Source of the DNA: Maritimibacter sp.
Lineage (GTDB): Bacteria; Pseudomonadota; Alphaproteobacteria; Rhodobacterales; Rhodobacteraceae
Assembly: GCA_002695005.1 (NCBI GenBank)
Contig: NZNT01000015.1
Span: 124,001-188,000 of the forward strand
Direction: 5' to 3'
Length of the DNA: 64,000 nt
The position numbers and the translations under genes are program-made. The notes under the pieces are model-generated. The model searched no databases. It worked only from the letters and a program-made list of their open reading frames with translations, and was not told the origin of the DNA. This document shows positions 16,347 to 26,295 of the stretch, piece by piece (position 1 is the first letter of the stretch; each line of letters starts with the position of its first letter).

Positions 16347-17078
16347 TCAATACGGGCCTTCCATGCCGTCGAACCATTTCTCGATGAGTTCGTTCACGGT
16401 GCCGTCTTCTTTCAGCGAGGCGATCGCCGCGTCGAGCTTGTCCTTGAGCTCGGTGTCGCTCTCGCGCACGCCGATCCCGATTCCGCCGCCAAGCATGACG
16501 TCTTCGCCGGCGAACATCAGATCGCCGTCTTCAGCAACGATGGGTTCGAGGAACGATTTGTCGGCGAGTACGGCATCGGCTTCGCCGTTCTTCACGGCCG
16601 CGATGGTTTCGTCGGGCGTAGCGAACTCGATAAGCTGGGCACCTTCGATCGAGGCGACGTGACTGGCCTGGATGGTGCCGGTCTGTGCCGCGATCACGCC
16701 GGTGCCGTCAAACGCGTCGGACGTGGCGACGAACGAGGACGGGTCCGGCGGGAAGTAGGCCTCGGTGAAGTCGATGACCTCATCGCGTTCGTCGGTGATC
16801 GACATGCCCGCGATGATCGTGTCGTAGTTGCTGGAGACGAGGTTCGGGATAATCGAATCCCACTCGTTCGTGACCCATTCGCAGGTCAGTTCGGCGGTTT
16901 CGCAGATCGCGTCGCCCAGTTCACGCTCGAAGCCGTCCACTTCGCCGTCGTCATTGAGGAAATTGAACGGAGGGTAAGCGCCCTCGGTGCCCATGCGCAC
17001 GGTCATGGCGTGGCTTTCGGCCATCGCGGTCCCGGCGGTCAGCGCGAGGGCTGCGGCGGTGAGGATCAGTTTCTTCAT
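16347..17078 (-). CDS. Periplasmic amino-acid-binding protein (ABC transporter)
   Basis: A 243-residue solute-binding protein of the SBP_bac_3 family. MKKLILTAAALALTAGTAMA is a clear signal peptide with likely cleavage after Ala20. The mature part begins ESHAMTVRMGTEGAYPPFNF, followed by the family segment GFERELGDAICETA and IIAGMSITDERDEVIDFTEA. It delivers a polar amino acid or related amine to the two permeases encoded downstream. The ATPase gene is 23 bases upstream. The ligand cannot be named from these motifs. Confidence 0.92.
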   Translation of the reverse strand: MKKLILTAAALALTAGTAMAESHAMTVRMGTEGAYPPFNFLNDDGEVDGFERELGDAICETAELTCEWVTNEWDSIIPNLVSSNYDTIIAGMSITDERDEVIDFTEAYFPPDPSSFVATSDAFDGTGVIAAQTGTIQASHVASIEGAQLIEFATPDETIAAVKNGEADAVLADKSFLEPIVAEDGDLMFAGEDVMLGGGIGIGVRESDTELKDKLDAAIASLKEDGTVNELIEKWFDGMEGPY

Positions 17079-17101
17079 GTTATTGCTCCCATGTTGAGTG
17101 T

Positions 17102-17881
17102 TCAGGCCGGAATGGTGGCAGACAGAAACTGCTGCAACCGCTCCGATTTCGGGTTGGAGAAGAGCTCCTTGGGTGGCCCTTCTTCCTCGATCTTTCCCTG
17201 ATGGAGAAAGACCACGTGATCGGCCACATCATGCGCCATGCGCATGTCGTGGGTCACGACGATCATGGTGCGCCCTTCCTGGGCGAGCGCCTTGATGACA
17301 CGCACGACCTCCTGCTCGAGCTCGGGGTCGAGCGCGGAGGTGGGTTCGTCGAACAAAAGCGCCTTGGGCTCCATGCACAGCGCCCGCGCGATGGCGGCGC
17401 GCTGCTGCTGACCGCCCGAAAGCTGGGCTGGGTAGACATCGCATTTGTCGCCGATGCCGACCTTGTCGAGATAGCCGCGCGCGGCCTCCTCGACCTCACG
17501 TTTCGGGCGCCCCAGCACCGTGACGGGGGCCTCCATGACGTTCTCGAGGATCGTCATGTGGGACCAAAGGTTGAACTGCTGGAACACCATCGACAGGTTC
17601 GTCCGGATGCGCGTGACCTGCGCCCGGTCGGCCGGCCGGCGGTTCTGTCCCGTGCCATGCCAGCGGATCGGCTCACCCTCGAACAGGATCTCGCCGGACT
17701 GGCTGTCTTCGAGCAGGTTGCAGCATCGCAGAAGCGTCGATTTTCCCGAGCCGGACGAGCCGATCATCGAGATCGCGTGACCACGAGGCGCCGCGAGGCT
17801 CACCCCTTTCAGCACTTCGAGCGCTCCAAAGCTCTTGTGCAGGTCGTTGATTTCTATGACGGCTGGTTCTGTGTTCTGCAC
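17102..17881 (-). CDS. Amino-acid ABC transporter ATPase (HisP/GlnQ type)
   Basis: A 259-residue ATPase with Walker A GSSGSGKST (41-49), Q-loop in VFQQFNL (99-105), signature LSGGQ (154-158), Walker B LLFDEP (175-180) and switch His211. Close spacing of Walker A and the LLEDSQSGEI segment is typical of polar amino-acid importers. The start is GTG at 17881; an in-frame stop lies just upstream, so the start cannot move far. No clear ribosome site is present; instead the TTTGATCA element overlaps that position. It leads a four-gene operon (ATPase, binding protein, two permeases). Confidence 0.92.
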   Translation of the reverse strand: MQNTEPAVIEINDLHKSFGALEVLKGVSLAAPRGHAISMIGSSGSGKSTLLRCCNLLEDSQSGEILFEGEPIRWHGTGQNRRPADRAQVTRIRTNLSMVFQQFNLWSHMTILENVMEAPVTVLGRPKREVEEAARGYLDKVGIGDKCDVYPAQLSGGQQQRAAIARALCMEPKALLFDEPTSALDPELEQEVVRVIKALAQEGRTMIVVTHDMRMAHDVADHVVFLHQGKIEEEGPPKELFSNPKSERLQQFLSATIPA

Positions 17882-17885
17882 GGGA

Positions 17886-17893
17886 TTTGATCA
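17886..17893. promoter_or_regulatory. TTTGATCA element before the ABC operon
   Basis: TTTGATCA, the core of the palindrome at 14329-14342, occurs immediately upstream of the ATPase start, with a second related word (CGATCA, 17903-17908) close by. It may be an operator shared by the transporter and the amidotransferase/ligase operons. Confidence 0.35.
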
Positions 17894-18013
17894 CATCGCT
17901 TTCGATCACCGAGTAGGGACGAAAACCTGTTTGTTTGCAACGGTAGATTGCCGGTGACAGGTGCCGCGCCGCGCTGCCGTTGGGTCAGGTGCCGCGAAAA
18001 CGGGCAGGCCGGA

Positions 18014-18451
18014 TCAGCCGGCCGCCTTTTGCCGCGCGATGTGGGAATCGCGGTCGGAGATGCCCAGGAACTTGGCGATCAGACGCATCAACGCGTCTTC
18101 CTCGTCCGCCCGGTCCCCATCCGCCAGAACCACGCGCCACGCGGCGGCGACCACTTCGGTCCGGTCCTCGTAAGGCACGGCGCTCTTGATCGCTTCGGTG
18201 AAGCGGACAGTGTCGGGGGCCTGCGACTCAAGCTCCTCGGCGTGGAACATGAGGTCCTGGGCCAGTTCCGGCGTAAGGTCGTAGCGTTCGGCCACGATCT
18301 CGCGGATCTGGTCCTGCTCGGTCGTGTCGTATTGTCCGTCCGATTTCGCAATCCGCACGAGAAGCGCGGTCAGCGCGACGCGGGCGTCGGCGTCGGGGAG
18401 GTCATCGGGCTTTTCGGACCCGAAGAGCGAATTGAGAAGCTTGTCCAACAT
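18014..18451 (-). CDS. TerB-family protein
   Basis: A 145-residue all-alpha protein of the TerB/tellurite-resistance-B-like family. ALTALLVRIAKSDGQYDTTE and VVLADGDRADEEDALMRLIA are the two repeated DG-D/E metal-binding-like segments typical of the fold. Despite the name, most such stand-alone proteins have no proven link to tellurite. I prefer the start MLDKLLNSLFG at 18451; a longer form from 18493 is possible. The ribosome site is poor for both. It is monocistronic, between the ABC operon and a 180-base GC-rich stretch. Confidence 0.75.
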   Translation of the reverse strand: MLDKLLNSLFGSEKPDDLPDADARVALTALLVRIAKSDGQYDTTEQDQIREIVAERYDLTPELAQDLMFHAEELESQAPDTVRFTEAIKSAVPYEDRTEVVAAAWRVVLADGDRADEEDALMRLIAKFLGISDRDSHIARQKAAG

Positions 18452-18631
18452 TCTTCCGACATAGGCCGACTCGCCACCGCTTTCCAGCATCAACGCCGCT
18501 TTCGCGAAAATGTGCGCGCTGGCGCGCGCGCAGGTTCAGCCCGGACCCGCGTGCGCGGGCCCGTGCGACTGGCGAAGGGACGCTGCCCGCGCGCGCTCCC
18601 CCGAATTATTTCTAAAGCAGAGAAGTGTGCC

Positions 18632-18925
18632 TTAACCCTCGTAACCCTCGGCGATCACGAGGTCGCCGTCCGAGACCGGGTCGCGCAGGGCTTTGGCCGC
18701 CTGGTATTCCGCGCTGTCGTAGCAGGCCAGCGCATCGGCGTAGCTCGGAAATTCGATCACCACGTTGCGCGAGCGCGACGTGCCCTCGGCCGTGCGGAAG
18801 TCGCCGCCACGCACGAGGAACCGCGCGCCGTATTTGGCGAAAGGCGCGGCATTGGCGGCAATATAGGTCTTGTAGATGTCCAAGTCGGAAACATCGACAC
18901 GGGCGATCCAGTAGCCTTTGGCCAT
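18632..18925 (-). CDS. DUF1330 protein
   Basis: A 97-residue small alpha/beta protein of the DUF1330 family (dimeric ferredoxin-like barrel). It starts [22 protein letters not shown], the usual opening of the family, and contains ARFLVRGGDFRTAEG and NVVIEFPSYADALACYDSAE. The start codon shares one base with the pyrG stop (TGATG), so it is translated from the pyrG message. The biochemical role of DUF1330 proteins is not known; the fixed link to pyrG suggests co-expression and does not by itself indicate function. Confidence 0.87.
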   Translation of the reverse strand: MAKGYWIARVDVSDLDIYKTYIAANAAPFAKYGARFLVRGGDFRTAEGTSRSRNVVIEFPSYADALACYDSAEYQAAKALRDPVSDGDLVIAEGYEG

Positions 18926-20568
18926 CAGACGAGCCTTTCCTGTTCGATGGCCGCGCGAACGAAATCGGCAAAGAGCGGCGCGGGGGCGAAGGGTTTGGAC
19001 TTCAGTTCGGGGTGATACTGAACCCCGATGAACCACGGATGGTCCTTCCATTCGACGATCTCGGGCAGGCGGCCGTCGGGCGACATGCCGGAAAAGACGA
19101 GGCCTTTGTCTTCGAGCTCATCGCGATACTTGATGTCGACCTCGTAACGGTGACGGTGGCGCTCCTCGATGGTCGTCGTGCCGTAGACCTCGGCTACCTT
19201 GGAGCCTTCCGCGAGCGTTGCCGTATAGGCACCAAGCCGCATGGTGCCGCCTTTGTCGTCCGAGACCTTGCGCTTGACCGTGTAGTTGCCCTGCACCCAT
19301 TCCTTGAGGTGGTAAACAACGGGCGTAAAACGCTTTTTCCCGGCCTCGTGGTCGAATTCCTCGGACCCGGCATCCGCAAGGCCGACCACGTTGCGGGCCG
19401 CCTCGATCACCGCCATCTGCATCCCGAGGCAGATGCCCAGGTAAGGCACCTTGTGCTCACGGGCGAACTTGGCCGCGCGGATCTTGCCCTCCGTCCCACG
19501 CTCGCCGAAGCCGCCGGGGACGAGGATCGCATGATAGCCTTCAAGGTGCGGGGCCGGGTCTTCCTTTTCGAAAATCTCGGCATCGACCCATTCGGTCGTC
19601 ACCTTGACCCGGTTGGCCATGCCGCCATGCGTCAGCGCCTCCTTGATCGACTTGTAGGCGTCCTCGAGCTGAACGTATTTACCGACGATGGCGATCTTCA
19701 CCTCGCCCTCGGCGTTGTGGATGCGGTCCTCTACATCCTCCCAGCGGGTCATGTTGGGGGCCGGGGCCGGGCTGATCTGGAAGGCGTCGAGCACGGCCTG
19801 GTCCAGCCCCGCGCGGTGGAACGACATCGGCGCCTCATAGATCGACTTGAGGTCATAAGCCGGGATGACGCTGTCGGGGCGCACGTTACAAAACAGCGCG
19901 ATCTTGGCGCGTTCTTTTTCCGGGATCGGGTGCTCGGCGCGGCAGACCAGCACGTCGGGCGCGATGCCGATGGAGCGGAGTTCCTTGACGCTGTGCTGCG
20001 TGGGTTTCGTCTTCAACTCGCCCGAGGCCGCCAGGTACGGGAGCAGCGTGAGGTGCATGAAGATGCACTGGCCGCGCGCGCGTTCCTGGCTGAACTGACG
20101 GATGGCTTCGAAGAAGGGCAGCGCCTCGATATCGCCGACGGTGCCGCCGATTTCGCACAACATGAAATCGACCTCGTCGTCGCCGATCCCGATGAAGTCC
20201 TTGATTTCATTGGTGACGTGCGGGATCACCTGGATCGTCTTGCCAAGGTAGTCGCCGCGCCGTTCTTTCTCCAGCACGTTGGTGTAGATGCGGCCCGAGG
20301 ACACGGAATCCGTGGCCCGCGCGGCAACGCCGGTGAAGCGTTCGTAGTGGCCCAGGTCGAGGTCGGTTTCCGCCCCATCATCGGTGACGAACACCTCGCC
20401 ATGCTCGAAGGGCGACATCGTGCCGGGGTCGACGTTCAGGTAAGGGTCCAGCTTTCGCATCCGGACGGAAAAGCCGCGCGCCTGTAGCAAGGCGCCGAGC
20501 GCCGCAGCGGTCAGGCCCTTGCCGAGCGATGAGACCACGCCGCCGGTAATGAAGATGTAACGTGCCAT
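18925..20568 (-). CDS. pyrG: CTP synthase
   Basis: A 547-residue CTP synthase that aminates UTP to CTP with ATP and glutamine. It has the N-terminal synthetase domain beginning [16 protein letters not shown] and the C-terminal glutamine amidotransferase domain with nucleophile Cys in [12 protein letters not shown] and His-Pro-Glu in [11 protein letters not shown]. Length is normal for the family. SecG is encoded upstream on the same strand, a pairing common in alphaproteobacteria, and DUF1330 is coupled downstream. Confidence 0.98.
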   Translation of the reverse strand: MARYIFITGGVVSSLGKGLTAAALGALLQARGFSVRMRKLDPYLNVDPGTMSPFEHGEVFVTDDGAETDLDLGHYERFTGVAARATDSVSSGRIYTNVLEKERRGDYLGKTIQVIPHVTNEIKDFIGIGDDEVDFMLCEIGGTVGDIEALPFFEAIRQFSQERARGQCIFMHLTLLPYLAASGELKTKPTQHSVKELRSIGIAPDVLVCRAEHPIPEKERAKIALFCNVRPDSVIPAYDLKSIYEAPMSFHRAGLDQAVLDAFQISPAPAPNMTRWEDVEDRIHNAEGEVKIAIVGKYVQLEDAYKSIKEALTHGGMANRVKVTTEWVDAEIFEKEDPAPHLEGYHAILVPGGFGERGTEGKIRAAKFAREHKVPYLGICLGMQMAVIEAARNVVGLADAGSEEFDHEAGKKRFTPVVYHLKEWVQGNYTVKRKVSDDKGGTMRLGAYTATLAEGSKVAEVYGTTTIEERHRHRYEVDIKYRDELEDKGLVFSGMSPDGRLPEIVEWKDHPWFIGVQYHPELKSKPFAPAPLFADFVRAAIEQERLV

Positions 20569-20787
20569 GTAAGGGCTGCCCCCGTGATTTTGGTTGGATG
20601 CGGTGCGCTTCGTCCGGCCGGGGCCGGATCAGAAAACCCATCATCACGGGATTTCGGAATAGCCGATTCCCGGGCTTGTGGCAAGCAAACCGCAATATGA
20701 TGTGGCCGGTTTTTCCGGCGTATCAACAGGTTGTAGTGTGGTGCGAAGACACCCCGCCCGAGGCCGGGCGAGGCGGCGGGGCCGTGG

Positions 20788-21183
20788 TCAGTCTGCGCGC
20801 GGCGGCGCGGCGGGCGCGTCCGTCGGCTGATCGTCTGACGAGGACGGCATCATGTCGGTCACGTCCGGCAGGGCCGGGGTCGCGGGCGCGGCGTCGCCGT
20901 CATCGGCGGCAGGCGCGGAAATCAGGTCGGTTACCGAGCTGTCGGCAGAGTTCTGCGCCGAGATTATCGTCAAGGCGAGTGAGCAGGCCAGAAAGGAAAT
21001 ACCCAGAACCCAGGTCAGTTTCGACAGGGCCGTCGCGGCGCTGCGGGCGGACATGACGCCGCCGCCACCGCCACCACCGCCGCCACCCATGCCGAGCCCG
21101 CCGCCTTCGGAGCGTTGCAGGAGCACGATGCCGATGAGTGACAGTGCGAGCAGGAGAAGGATGACGAGAAGGACGTTTTCCAT
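20788..21183 (-). CDS. secG: Protein translocase subunit SecG
   Basis: A 131-residue inner-membrane subunit of the SecYEG channel. Two hydrophobic helices (about 4-22 and 56-76) flank the conserved loop LLQRSEGGGLGMGG, which here continues as a run of glycines and MSARSAATALSKLTW. The C-terminus after residue 80 is an Ala/Asp/Pro-rich acidic tail longer than in E. coli SecG (110 residues), as often seen in Rhodobacteraceae. It lies 219 bases upstream of pyrG, and divergent from purA. Confidence 0.93.
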   Translation of the reverse strand: MENVLLVILLLLALSLIGIVLLQRSEGGGLGMGGGGGGGGGGVMSARSAATALSKLTWVLGISFLACSLALTIISAQNSADSSVTDLISAPAADDGDAAPATPALPDVTDMMPSSSDDQPTDAPAAPPRAD

Positions 21184-21372
21184 GGGTCTTCCGGTGGCCT
21201 TTCGGTGCCAGTGTTCCGATGCGGCTATCTAGGGTGAACGGGGCGCGGTCGCAACCCCAAAGCCCGACTTCGGGCAACCTGAATGGCAATCGGGCACCGG
21301 GGCGGTGAATTGTCTTTCACCCGCCCGCCGGCTTGGGTATACGGGCGCGGGTTTTCCAGATCGAGGATAAGC

Positions 21373-22668
21373 ATGGCCAACGTAGTCGTCGTGGGCGCCC
21401 AGTGGGGCGACGAGGGAAAAGGCAAGATCGTCGACTGGCTGTCCGAGCGGGCGGATGTGATCTGCCGGTTTCAGGGCGGTCATAACGCGGGCCATACGCT
21501 CGTCATCGACGGGACAGTCTACAAGTTGCACGCGCTGCCCTCGGGTGTCGTGCGCGGCGGCAAATTGTCGATCATCGGCAACGGCGTCGTTCTGGACCCG
21601 TGGCACCTGCTGGGCGAGATCGAGACGATCCGCGCACAGGGGGTGGAGATTACGCCCGAAACGCTGATGATCGCCGAGAACACGCCGCTTATCCTGCCGT
21701 TCCACGGCGAGCTTGACCGTGCGCGGGAAGAAGCGGCCTCCAAGGGTACCAAGATCGGCACGACCGGGCGCGGAATCGGACCGGCCTATGAGGACAAGGT
21801 GGGGCGCCGGGTGATCCGCGTGGCCGACCTTGCCGACGACGCGACGCTGGAGGCGCGGGTCGACCGCGCGCTTCAGCACCACAATCCGCTGCGCAAGGGA
21901 CTGGGCGTCGAAGAGGTCGACCGTGAGGCGCTGATCGAGAAGCTCAGGGACATCGCGCCGAAGATCCTCGAATACGCGGCCCCCGCATGGAAAGTGCTCA
22001 ATGAAAAGCGCAAGGCGGGCAAGCGCATCCTGTTCGAAGGGGCGCAGGGCGCGCTTCTCGACATCGACTTCGGCACCTATCCCTTCGTGACCTCGTCCAA
22101 CGTGATCGCGGGGCAGGCGGCGACCGGCGTGGGCGTCGGTCCGGGCGGGATCGACTATGTGCTCGGCATCGTCAAAGCCTACACCACCCGCGTGGGCGAG
22201 GGGCCGTTCCCAACGGAACTCGACGACGCGGATGGTCAGCGGCTGGGCGAGCGGGGGCATGAGTTTGGCACCACCACGGGGCGCAAGCGGCGCTGCGGCT
22301 GGTTCGACGCGGCGCTCGTGCGCCAGACCTGCGCGATCTCCGGCATGAACGGCATCTGCCTGACCAAGCTGGACGTCCTCGACGGATTCGAGACGCTCAA
22401 GATCTGCGTGGGCTATGACCTTGACGGCACCATGCTGGACTACCTGCCCACGGCCGCCGACCAGCAGGCGCGCTGCGTGCCGGTCTATGAGGAAATGTCC
22501 GGCTGGAGCGAGTCGACCGAGGGCGCGCGCAGCTGGGCCGACCTGCCCGCCGAGGCGATCAAGTATGTGCGCCGGGTCGAGGAGCTGATCGGCTGCCCCG
22601 TCGCGCTCCTGTCCACCAGCCCGGAGCGTGAAGACACGATCCTCGTCACCGATCCGTTCGCGGACTGA
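21373..22668 (+). CDS. purA: Adenylosuccinate synthetase
   Basis: A 431-residue GTP-dependent enzyme joining IMP and aspartate in AMP synthesis. [14 protein letters not shown] near the N-terminus is the GTP-binding loop with the catalytic Asp; HNAGHT holds the catalytic His; [14 protein letters not shown] and [13 protein letters not shown] are further signatures. The ATG at 21373 follows GAGGA; the open frame further upstream does not look coding. A DUF2842 gene follows 28 bases downstream. Confidence 0.98.
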   Translation: MANVVVVGAQWGDEGKGKIVDWLSERADVICRFQGGHNAGHTLVIDGTVYKLHALPSGVVRGGKLSIIGNGVVLDPWHLLGEIETIRAQGVEITPETLMIAENTPLILPFHGELDRAREEAASKGTKIGTTGRGIGPAYEDKVGRRVIRVADLADDATLEARVDRALQHHNPLRKGLGVEEVDREALIEKLRDIAPKILEYAAPAWKVLNEKRKAGKRILFEGAQGALLDIDFGTYPFVTSSNVIAGQAATGVGVGPGGIDYVLGIVKAYTTRVGEGPFPTELDDADGQRLGERGHEFGTTTGRKRRCGWFDAALVRQTCAISGMNGICLTKLDVLDGFETLKICVGYDLDGTMLDYLPTAADQQARCVPVYEEMSGWSESTEGARSWADLPAEAIKYVRRVEELIGCPVALLSTSPEREDTILVTDPFAD

Positions 22669-22696
22669 GCGCGTAACCGATCCGAAAGGAGGCGTC

Positions 22697-22927
22697 ATGG
22701 CCCTCTCTCTGAAAGCCCGCAAGCGTTGGTCGCTGGTCGTTCTCGTGATCGGACTGCCGCTCTACATCGTCGTCGCGGTCAGCATCGTCGCGCTGATCCC
22801 GCGGCCGCCGATCCTCGTTGAACTGCTGATCTTCGTGGTGCTCGGCTTCGCATGGATCTTGCCGTTCAAGAAGCTCTTTACCGGCGTGGCGGCGGCGCGT
22901 CCCGAAGACGACGAAACGGCGGAGTGA
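22697..22927 (+). CDS. DUF2842 small membrane protein
   Basis: A 76-residue protein with two hydrophobic helices (about 11-33 and 40-57) and an acidic end (RPEDDETAE). The start MALSLKARKRW follows a perfect AAAGGAGG ribosome site. It fits DUF2842, a small alphaproteobacterial inner-membrane family of unknown function, and is probably cotranscribed with purA. Confidence 0.85.
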   Translation: MALSLKARKRWSLVVLVIGLPLYIVVAVSIVALIPRPPILVELLIFVVLGFAWILPFKKLFTGVAAARPEDDETAE

Positions 22928-22969
22928 TCTCTCACCCCGCCGTTGGCAGCGTCTCCCCCCGGAGGCGCG

Positions 22970-25489
22970 TCACTCGTAGTAAAGGCTTTCCTCGGTCAGC
23001 ACGAACTGACCGCGATCGACCTTCTGGATCTGACCGGCCCGCATGAGCTGACCGAAGCTCGCCAGCGCATCCTCGCGCGACGCGCCCGGCGTCACGGCGA
23101 GCGCGAGCGAGATGATCTGCGGGCGGGTAGCCCAGGGGCGGCCCACTTCCTGGGTCACGAAAGCGGCGGCTGCCTCCAGCGCATCCTCAATCCCCTCGAC
23201 ACCGAGATCGGCTGTAAACGCGCGAAAGCCCGTGGTCATGTTGTCGGAGGCCGCTTCGCCGGCATCCTCGGCCACGTCTTCCTGGTCGACCTGTTCCTCC
23301 ATCGCGAGGTTTGACTTGCCGACGCGGCGCGGGCGCACAGGGCGCACGGGGCGGGCCGGCTGGCTCACGGTCGCAGCGGGGCGCGAGGGTTGGACGCCCT
23401 CTTCCTCTGCCTCGGCCGGCTCGTCGACGCGCTGCTCGGAGACGAGCACCAGCGGCGCGAGGCGGCGCTTGGGCTTGTCCGCATCCGCCTGCGGGCGGCG
23501 CGGACGCACCACGCGGGCGAGGTCGTCACGGTATTCGTCGTTCTTGAGCGGCGTCGGGTCGATGGAATCGAGCGCATCGCTCACCTCGTCGCGATCGGCC
23601 CGCGTGGCCTGAACGGCGGCTTTGAGGTGCTGGATCGCATTGCGGCGGCGCGAGCTTTCGCCGGTGGCGAGCTGGTCGTTGGTCTTCTCCAGAATTCGGT
23701 CGATCGCGCGGTCGGTTTCGCCCATGTCGACATCGTCGAAGGCATTGCGCTGCGGCTTGCGGTCACCGTGGATGCGGTCTTCCGGCTCCTCTTCCGGAGC
23801 GATGTCGAGCGCACCTGCGGTTTCGACGGCCTCGAGCGCGTCTTCTTCTGCGACCTCGGGAGCCGCCTCATCGGCATCGGCCGCGCGTTCTTCGGTGAGG
23901 TCGGCTTCAAGATCGCCGCGCTCGATGGCGTCACGCGATTCGCGCTCGACTTCGGCGAGTTCGGCGGCCAGATCAGCTTCGGCATCGGGGTCGAGCGTGC
24001 TTTCGCCGGGAACGGTGAAGTCGTCCTCGTCCGGGTCATAAGGCTCTTCGGTCGGGGCCGCGACGGCTTCGTCGTCGGTCTGAACCGGCGCTTTCGGCGC
24101 TTCGTCGCGACCGAACGGGCGTCGCACGCGCACGACGCGGGCGACGGGGCGGCGCTTGGGCGCTTCCTCGGGCTGCGCGTCGGTCTCGACCGGGGCCGCT
24201 TCGGCCTCCGGTTGATCGTCGGCTTCGCTGTCTGCCTCGACGGTCGCAGCCTGCTGGTCTTCCTCGTCGGCCGGGGCCTCCTCGGCCACATCGTCCGTCG
24301 CGGTGTCGGCCGATGCCGCGTCTTCTTCGGGCGTTTCCTCTTCGGCGGAACCTGCGGCAACTTTGTCCAGAAGCGCGCTCAACGATGCGTCATCGTCTTC
24401 GTCGTCATCATCCGTCGCTGCCGCGTCGGCAGCAACAGGGGCCGCACCGGTATCGTCGGACGCAGTGGCGTCGACATCCGATTCGTCCTCTTCCTCGGCG
24501 ATCAATGCCTGTTCGAGGATATCGTCGAGCGCATCGTCATCGTCGCCCGCGTAGAAGTAATCTTCGGCGTGCTCGTCCTCGGAATAGTCGTCGCCACCCC
24601 GGTCCGTATTGTCGACGACCGCGTGGATGCGGCGAATACGGTCGGTGACGGTGCCGAAGTCGGTCTGGCCTTCGTCGTCTTCCCCGTCGGTCTCGTCGCG
24701 GCGGGCCTCCGCTTCGGCTTCATCTTCGGCCCGGCGGGCCTGAGCTTCGGCCTCGGCGGCGGCACGGCGGCCTGCCGCTTCTGCTTCCGCGGCCGCACGA
24801 CGTTGTTCTTCGGCGTGTTCAGCTTCGCGCTTGGCTTCTGCCTCGGCCTCGGCGGCCAGCTTGGCTTCGGCTTCCGCGTCGGCTTCCCGCTGTGCTTGCG
24901 CCTTTTCTTCGGCAATACGCGTCGCTTCGGCTTCCGCCTCGGCAGTCCGAGCCGCTTCTGCCTCTTCGGTGGCCTGACGTTCGGCTTCGGCTTCCGCCTC
25001 TTCCTCAGCAAGCCTGCGTGCTTCGGCCTCGTCTTCCATGGCCTGCTGCGCTTCGGCTGCGGCCTCGGCGGCTTCTTCCTCGGCGGCGCGGCGTTCTTCG
25101 GCCTCGCGCTCGACCTCGGCAGCCTGGCGCTCCGCTTCCGCTTCGGCGGCTTCGCGGCGCGCCTCGGTGGCCGCGTCATTATCCTTGACGGCCGTCGTCC
25201 CGGCGAGCAGGCCGGTCAGCAGCAGATCGTCGTCAGAGGTCTGGCGCAGCACGACACCATGCTCGCTCACCTTCGCCTCGACGCGACGCTTGATCTCGCG
25301 TTCGGCGATCTGGTGGAGCATCTCGGCATCCGGCTGCGGGGGCTCGGCCCCGAAATAGCGGTCATCCGCCGCAAGGTCGCGGAAGTACTCGGCGATGGAC
25401 TTCATCGTCGAGAACGGGTCATCAAATCCTTCAAGCGTACAGCTGAAGGTCCCGTATGATACAGTGAGGATCCTGCTCGAACTCACCAT
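22970..25489 (-). CDS. Large acidic coiled-coil protein, function unknown
   Basis: An 839-residue protein with three parts. Residues 1-100 are a compact N-terminal segment ([20 protein letters not shown], then [13 protein letters not shown]). Residues about 105-265 are an Ala/Glu/Arg repeat region with heptad character, expected to form a long coiled coil. Residues about 265-745 are acidic and low in complexity, with basic islands such as [14 protein letters not shown]. The last 90 residues ([20 protein letters not shown] to the end) look folded and winged-helix-like. Relatives in Rhodobacterales are, from memory, often labelled 'chemotaxis protein CheA', but no histidine kinase or CheW-like motif is present. 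It is convergent with purA-DUF2842 and divergent from thiamine pyrophosphokinase. No signal peptide or membrane helix is visible. Confidence 0.8.
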   Translation of the reverse strand: MVSSSRILTVSYGTFSCTLEGFDDPFSTMKSIAEYFRDLAADDRYFGAEPPQPDAEMLHQIAEREIKRRVEAKVSEHGVVLRQTSDDDLLLTGLLAGTTAVKDNDAATEARREAAEAEAERQAAEVEREAEERRAAEEEAAEAAAEAQQAMEDEAEARRLAEEEAEAEAERQATEEAEAARTAEAEAEATRIAEEKAQAQREADAEAEAKLAAEAEAEAKREAEHAEEQRRAAAEAEAAGRRAAAEAEAQARRAEDEAEAEARRDETDGEDDEGQTDFGTVTDRIRRIHAVVDNTDRGGDDYSEDEHAEDYFYAGDDDDALDDILEQALIAEEEDESDVDATASDDTGAAPVAADAAATDDDDEDDDASLSALLDKVAAGSAEEETPEEDAASADTATDDVAEEAPADEEDQQAATVEADSEADDQPEAEAAPVETDAQPEEAPKRRPVARVVRVRRPFGRDEAPKAPVQTDDEAVAAPTEEPYDPDEDDFTVPGESTLDPDAEADLAAELAEVERESRDAIERGDLEADLTEERAADADEAAPEVAEEDALEAVETAGALDIAPEEEPEDRIHGDRKPQRNAFDDVDMGETDRAIDRILEKTNDQLATGESSRRRNAIQHLKAAVQATRADRDEVSDALDSIDPTPLKNDEYRDDLARVVRPRRPQADADKPKRRLAPLVLVSEQRVDEPAEAEEEGVQPSRPAATVSQPARPVRPVRPRRVGKSNLAMEEQVDQEDVAEDAGEAASDNMTTGFRAFTADLGVEGIEDALEAAAAFVTQEVGRPWATRPQIISLALAVTPGASREDALASFGQLMRAGQIQKVDRGQFVLTEESLYYE

Positions 25490-25594
25490 GTCTGACTCGC
25501 TTTCTCCCCCGATCCAGCAGGGACTGGTTTACCATGCCCTGTCCTGCGAAATTGCACAAAACCGCGATATTGACGGTATTTTTTCGGGACCGAA

Positions 25595-26293
25595 ATGTGG
25601 ATAGTTTCTGATATGGATACAAATGGGGCCATTGTTCCCGGATTTGCACCCTTTGGGGAAATGGTGACCCTCCTGGGCGGAGGTGACCTCGCCCCCGGCA
25701 CCGTCACCCGACTCATGGCGCGGGCGCCGAATCTGGTCGTCTGCGACGGGGCCGCGCGCGCTGCGCTTTCCATGGGACACAAACCCGCGGCGGTGATCGG
25801 CGATCTCGACAGTCTGGACGCGGACACGCGCGCGGCCCTCGACCCGGACACGATTCACTACATCGACGATCAAGACACGACCGACTTCGACAAGGCGCTG
25901 GTGAACATCGACGCGCCGCTCATCCTCGGCGCGGGATTCATGGGCAAACGGCTGGACCATGAACTTGCCTGCTACAATGCGCTCGTGCGCTGGGACCGGC
26001 GTTGCATCCTCGTGGGTGACCACGACATCTGCTTTCACGCGCCGAAACGGGTGACCCTCGAGCTGCCTGAAGGCACGCGGGTCTCGGCCTTTCCCATGGA
26101 CGAGCTCCGGGTCAATCTGCGCGGTCTGGTCTGGTCGCATGAGGATATCCTCCTGTCGCCGCTGGGCCGGGTCGGCACCTCCAACGCGGCCGCCGGGCCG
26201 GTCGAAATCGAAAGCTCCGGCCCCGGACTGCTCATCATACTCCCCGCCGAACACCTCGACGCCGCCATCGCAGCCTGCCTTGCCATGCCATAA
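25595..26293 (+). CDS. Thiamine pyrophosphokinase
   Basis: A 232-residue enzyme transferring pyrophosphate from ATP to thiamine. VTLLGGGDLAPGTV and VVCDGAARAALSMGHKPAAV, then IGDLDSLD and IDDQDTTDFDKAL, are the conserved metal and ATP-binding segments of the family; GFMGKRLDHELACYNAL matches the thiamine-site region. The start could be the ATG at 25595 or the one at 25613; neither has a good ribosome site. It ends two bases before the convergent DUF454 gene. Confidence 0.88.
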   Translation: MWIVSDMDTNGAIVPGFAPFGEMVTLLGGGDLAPGTVTRLMARAPNLVVCDGAARAALSMGHKPAAVIGDLDSLDADTRAALDPDTIHYIDDQDTTDFDKALVNIDAPLILGAGFMGKRLDHELACYNALVRWDRRCILVGDHDICFHAPKRVTLELPEGTRVSAFPMDELRVNLRGLVWSHEDILLSPLGRVGTSNAAAGPVEIESSGPGLLIILPAEHLDAAIAACLAMP

Positions 26294-26295
26294 AG

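Noticed and set aside
18014-18451. A tellurite-resistance operon
   Set aside because: Only a single TerB-like protein is present; no TerC, TerD or TerZ is nearby.
23390-25459. A very long open frame on the plus strand opposite the acidic coiled-coil gene
   Set aside because: Its protein is Phe/Gly/Arg-rich and mirrors the Ala/Glu codon pattern of the minus-strand gene. It has no ribosome site or family motif, so it is an antisense shadow.
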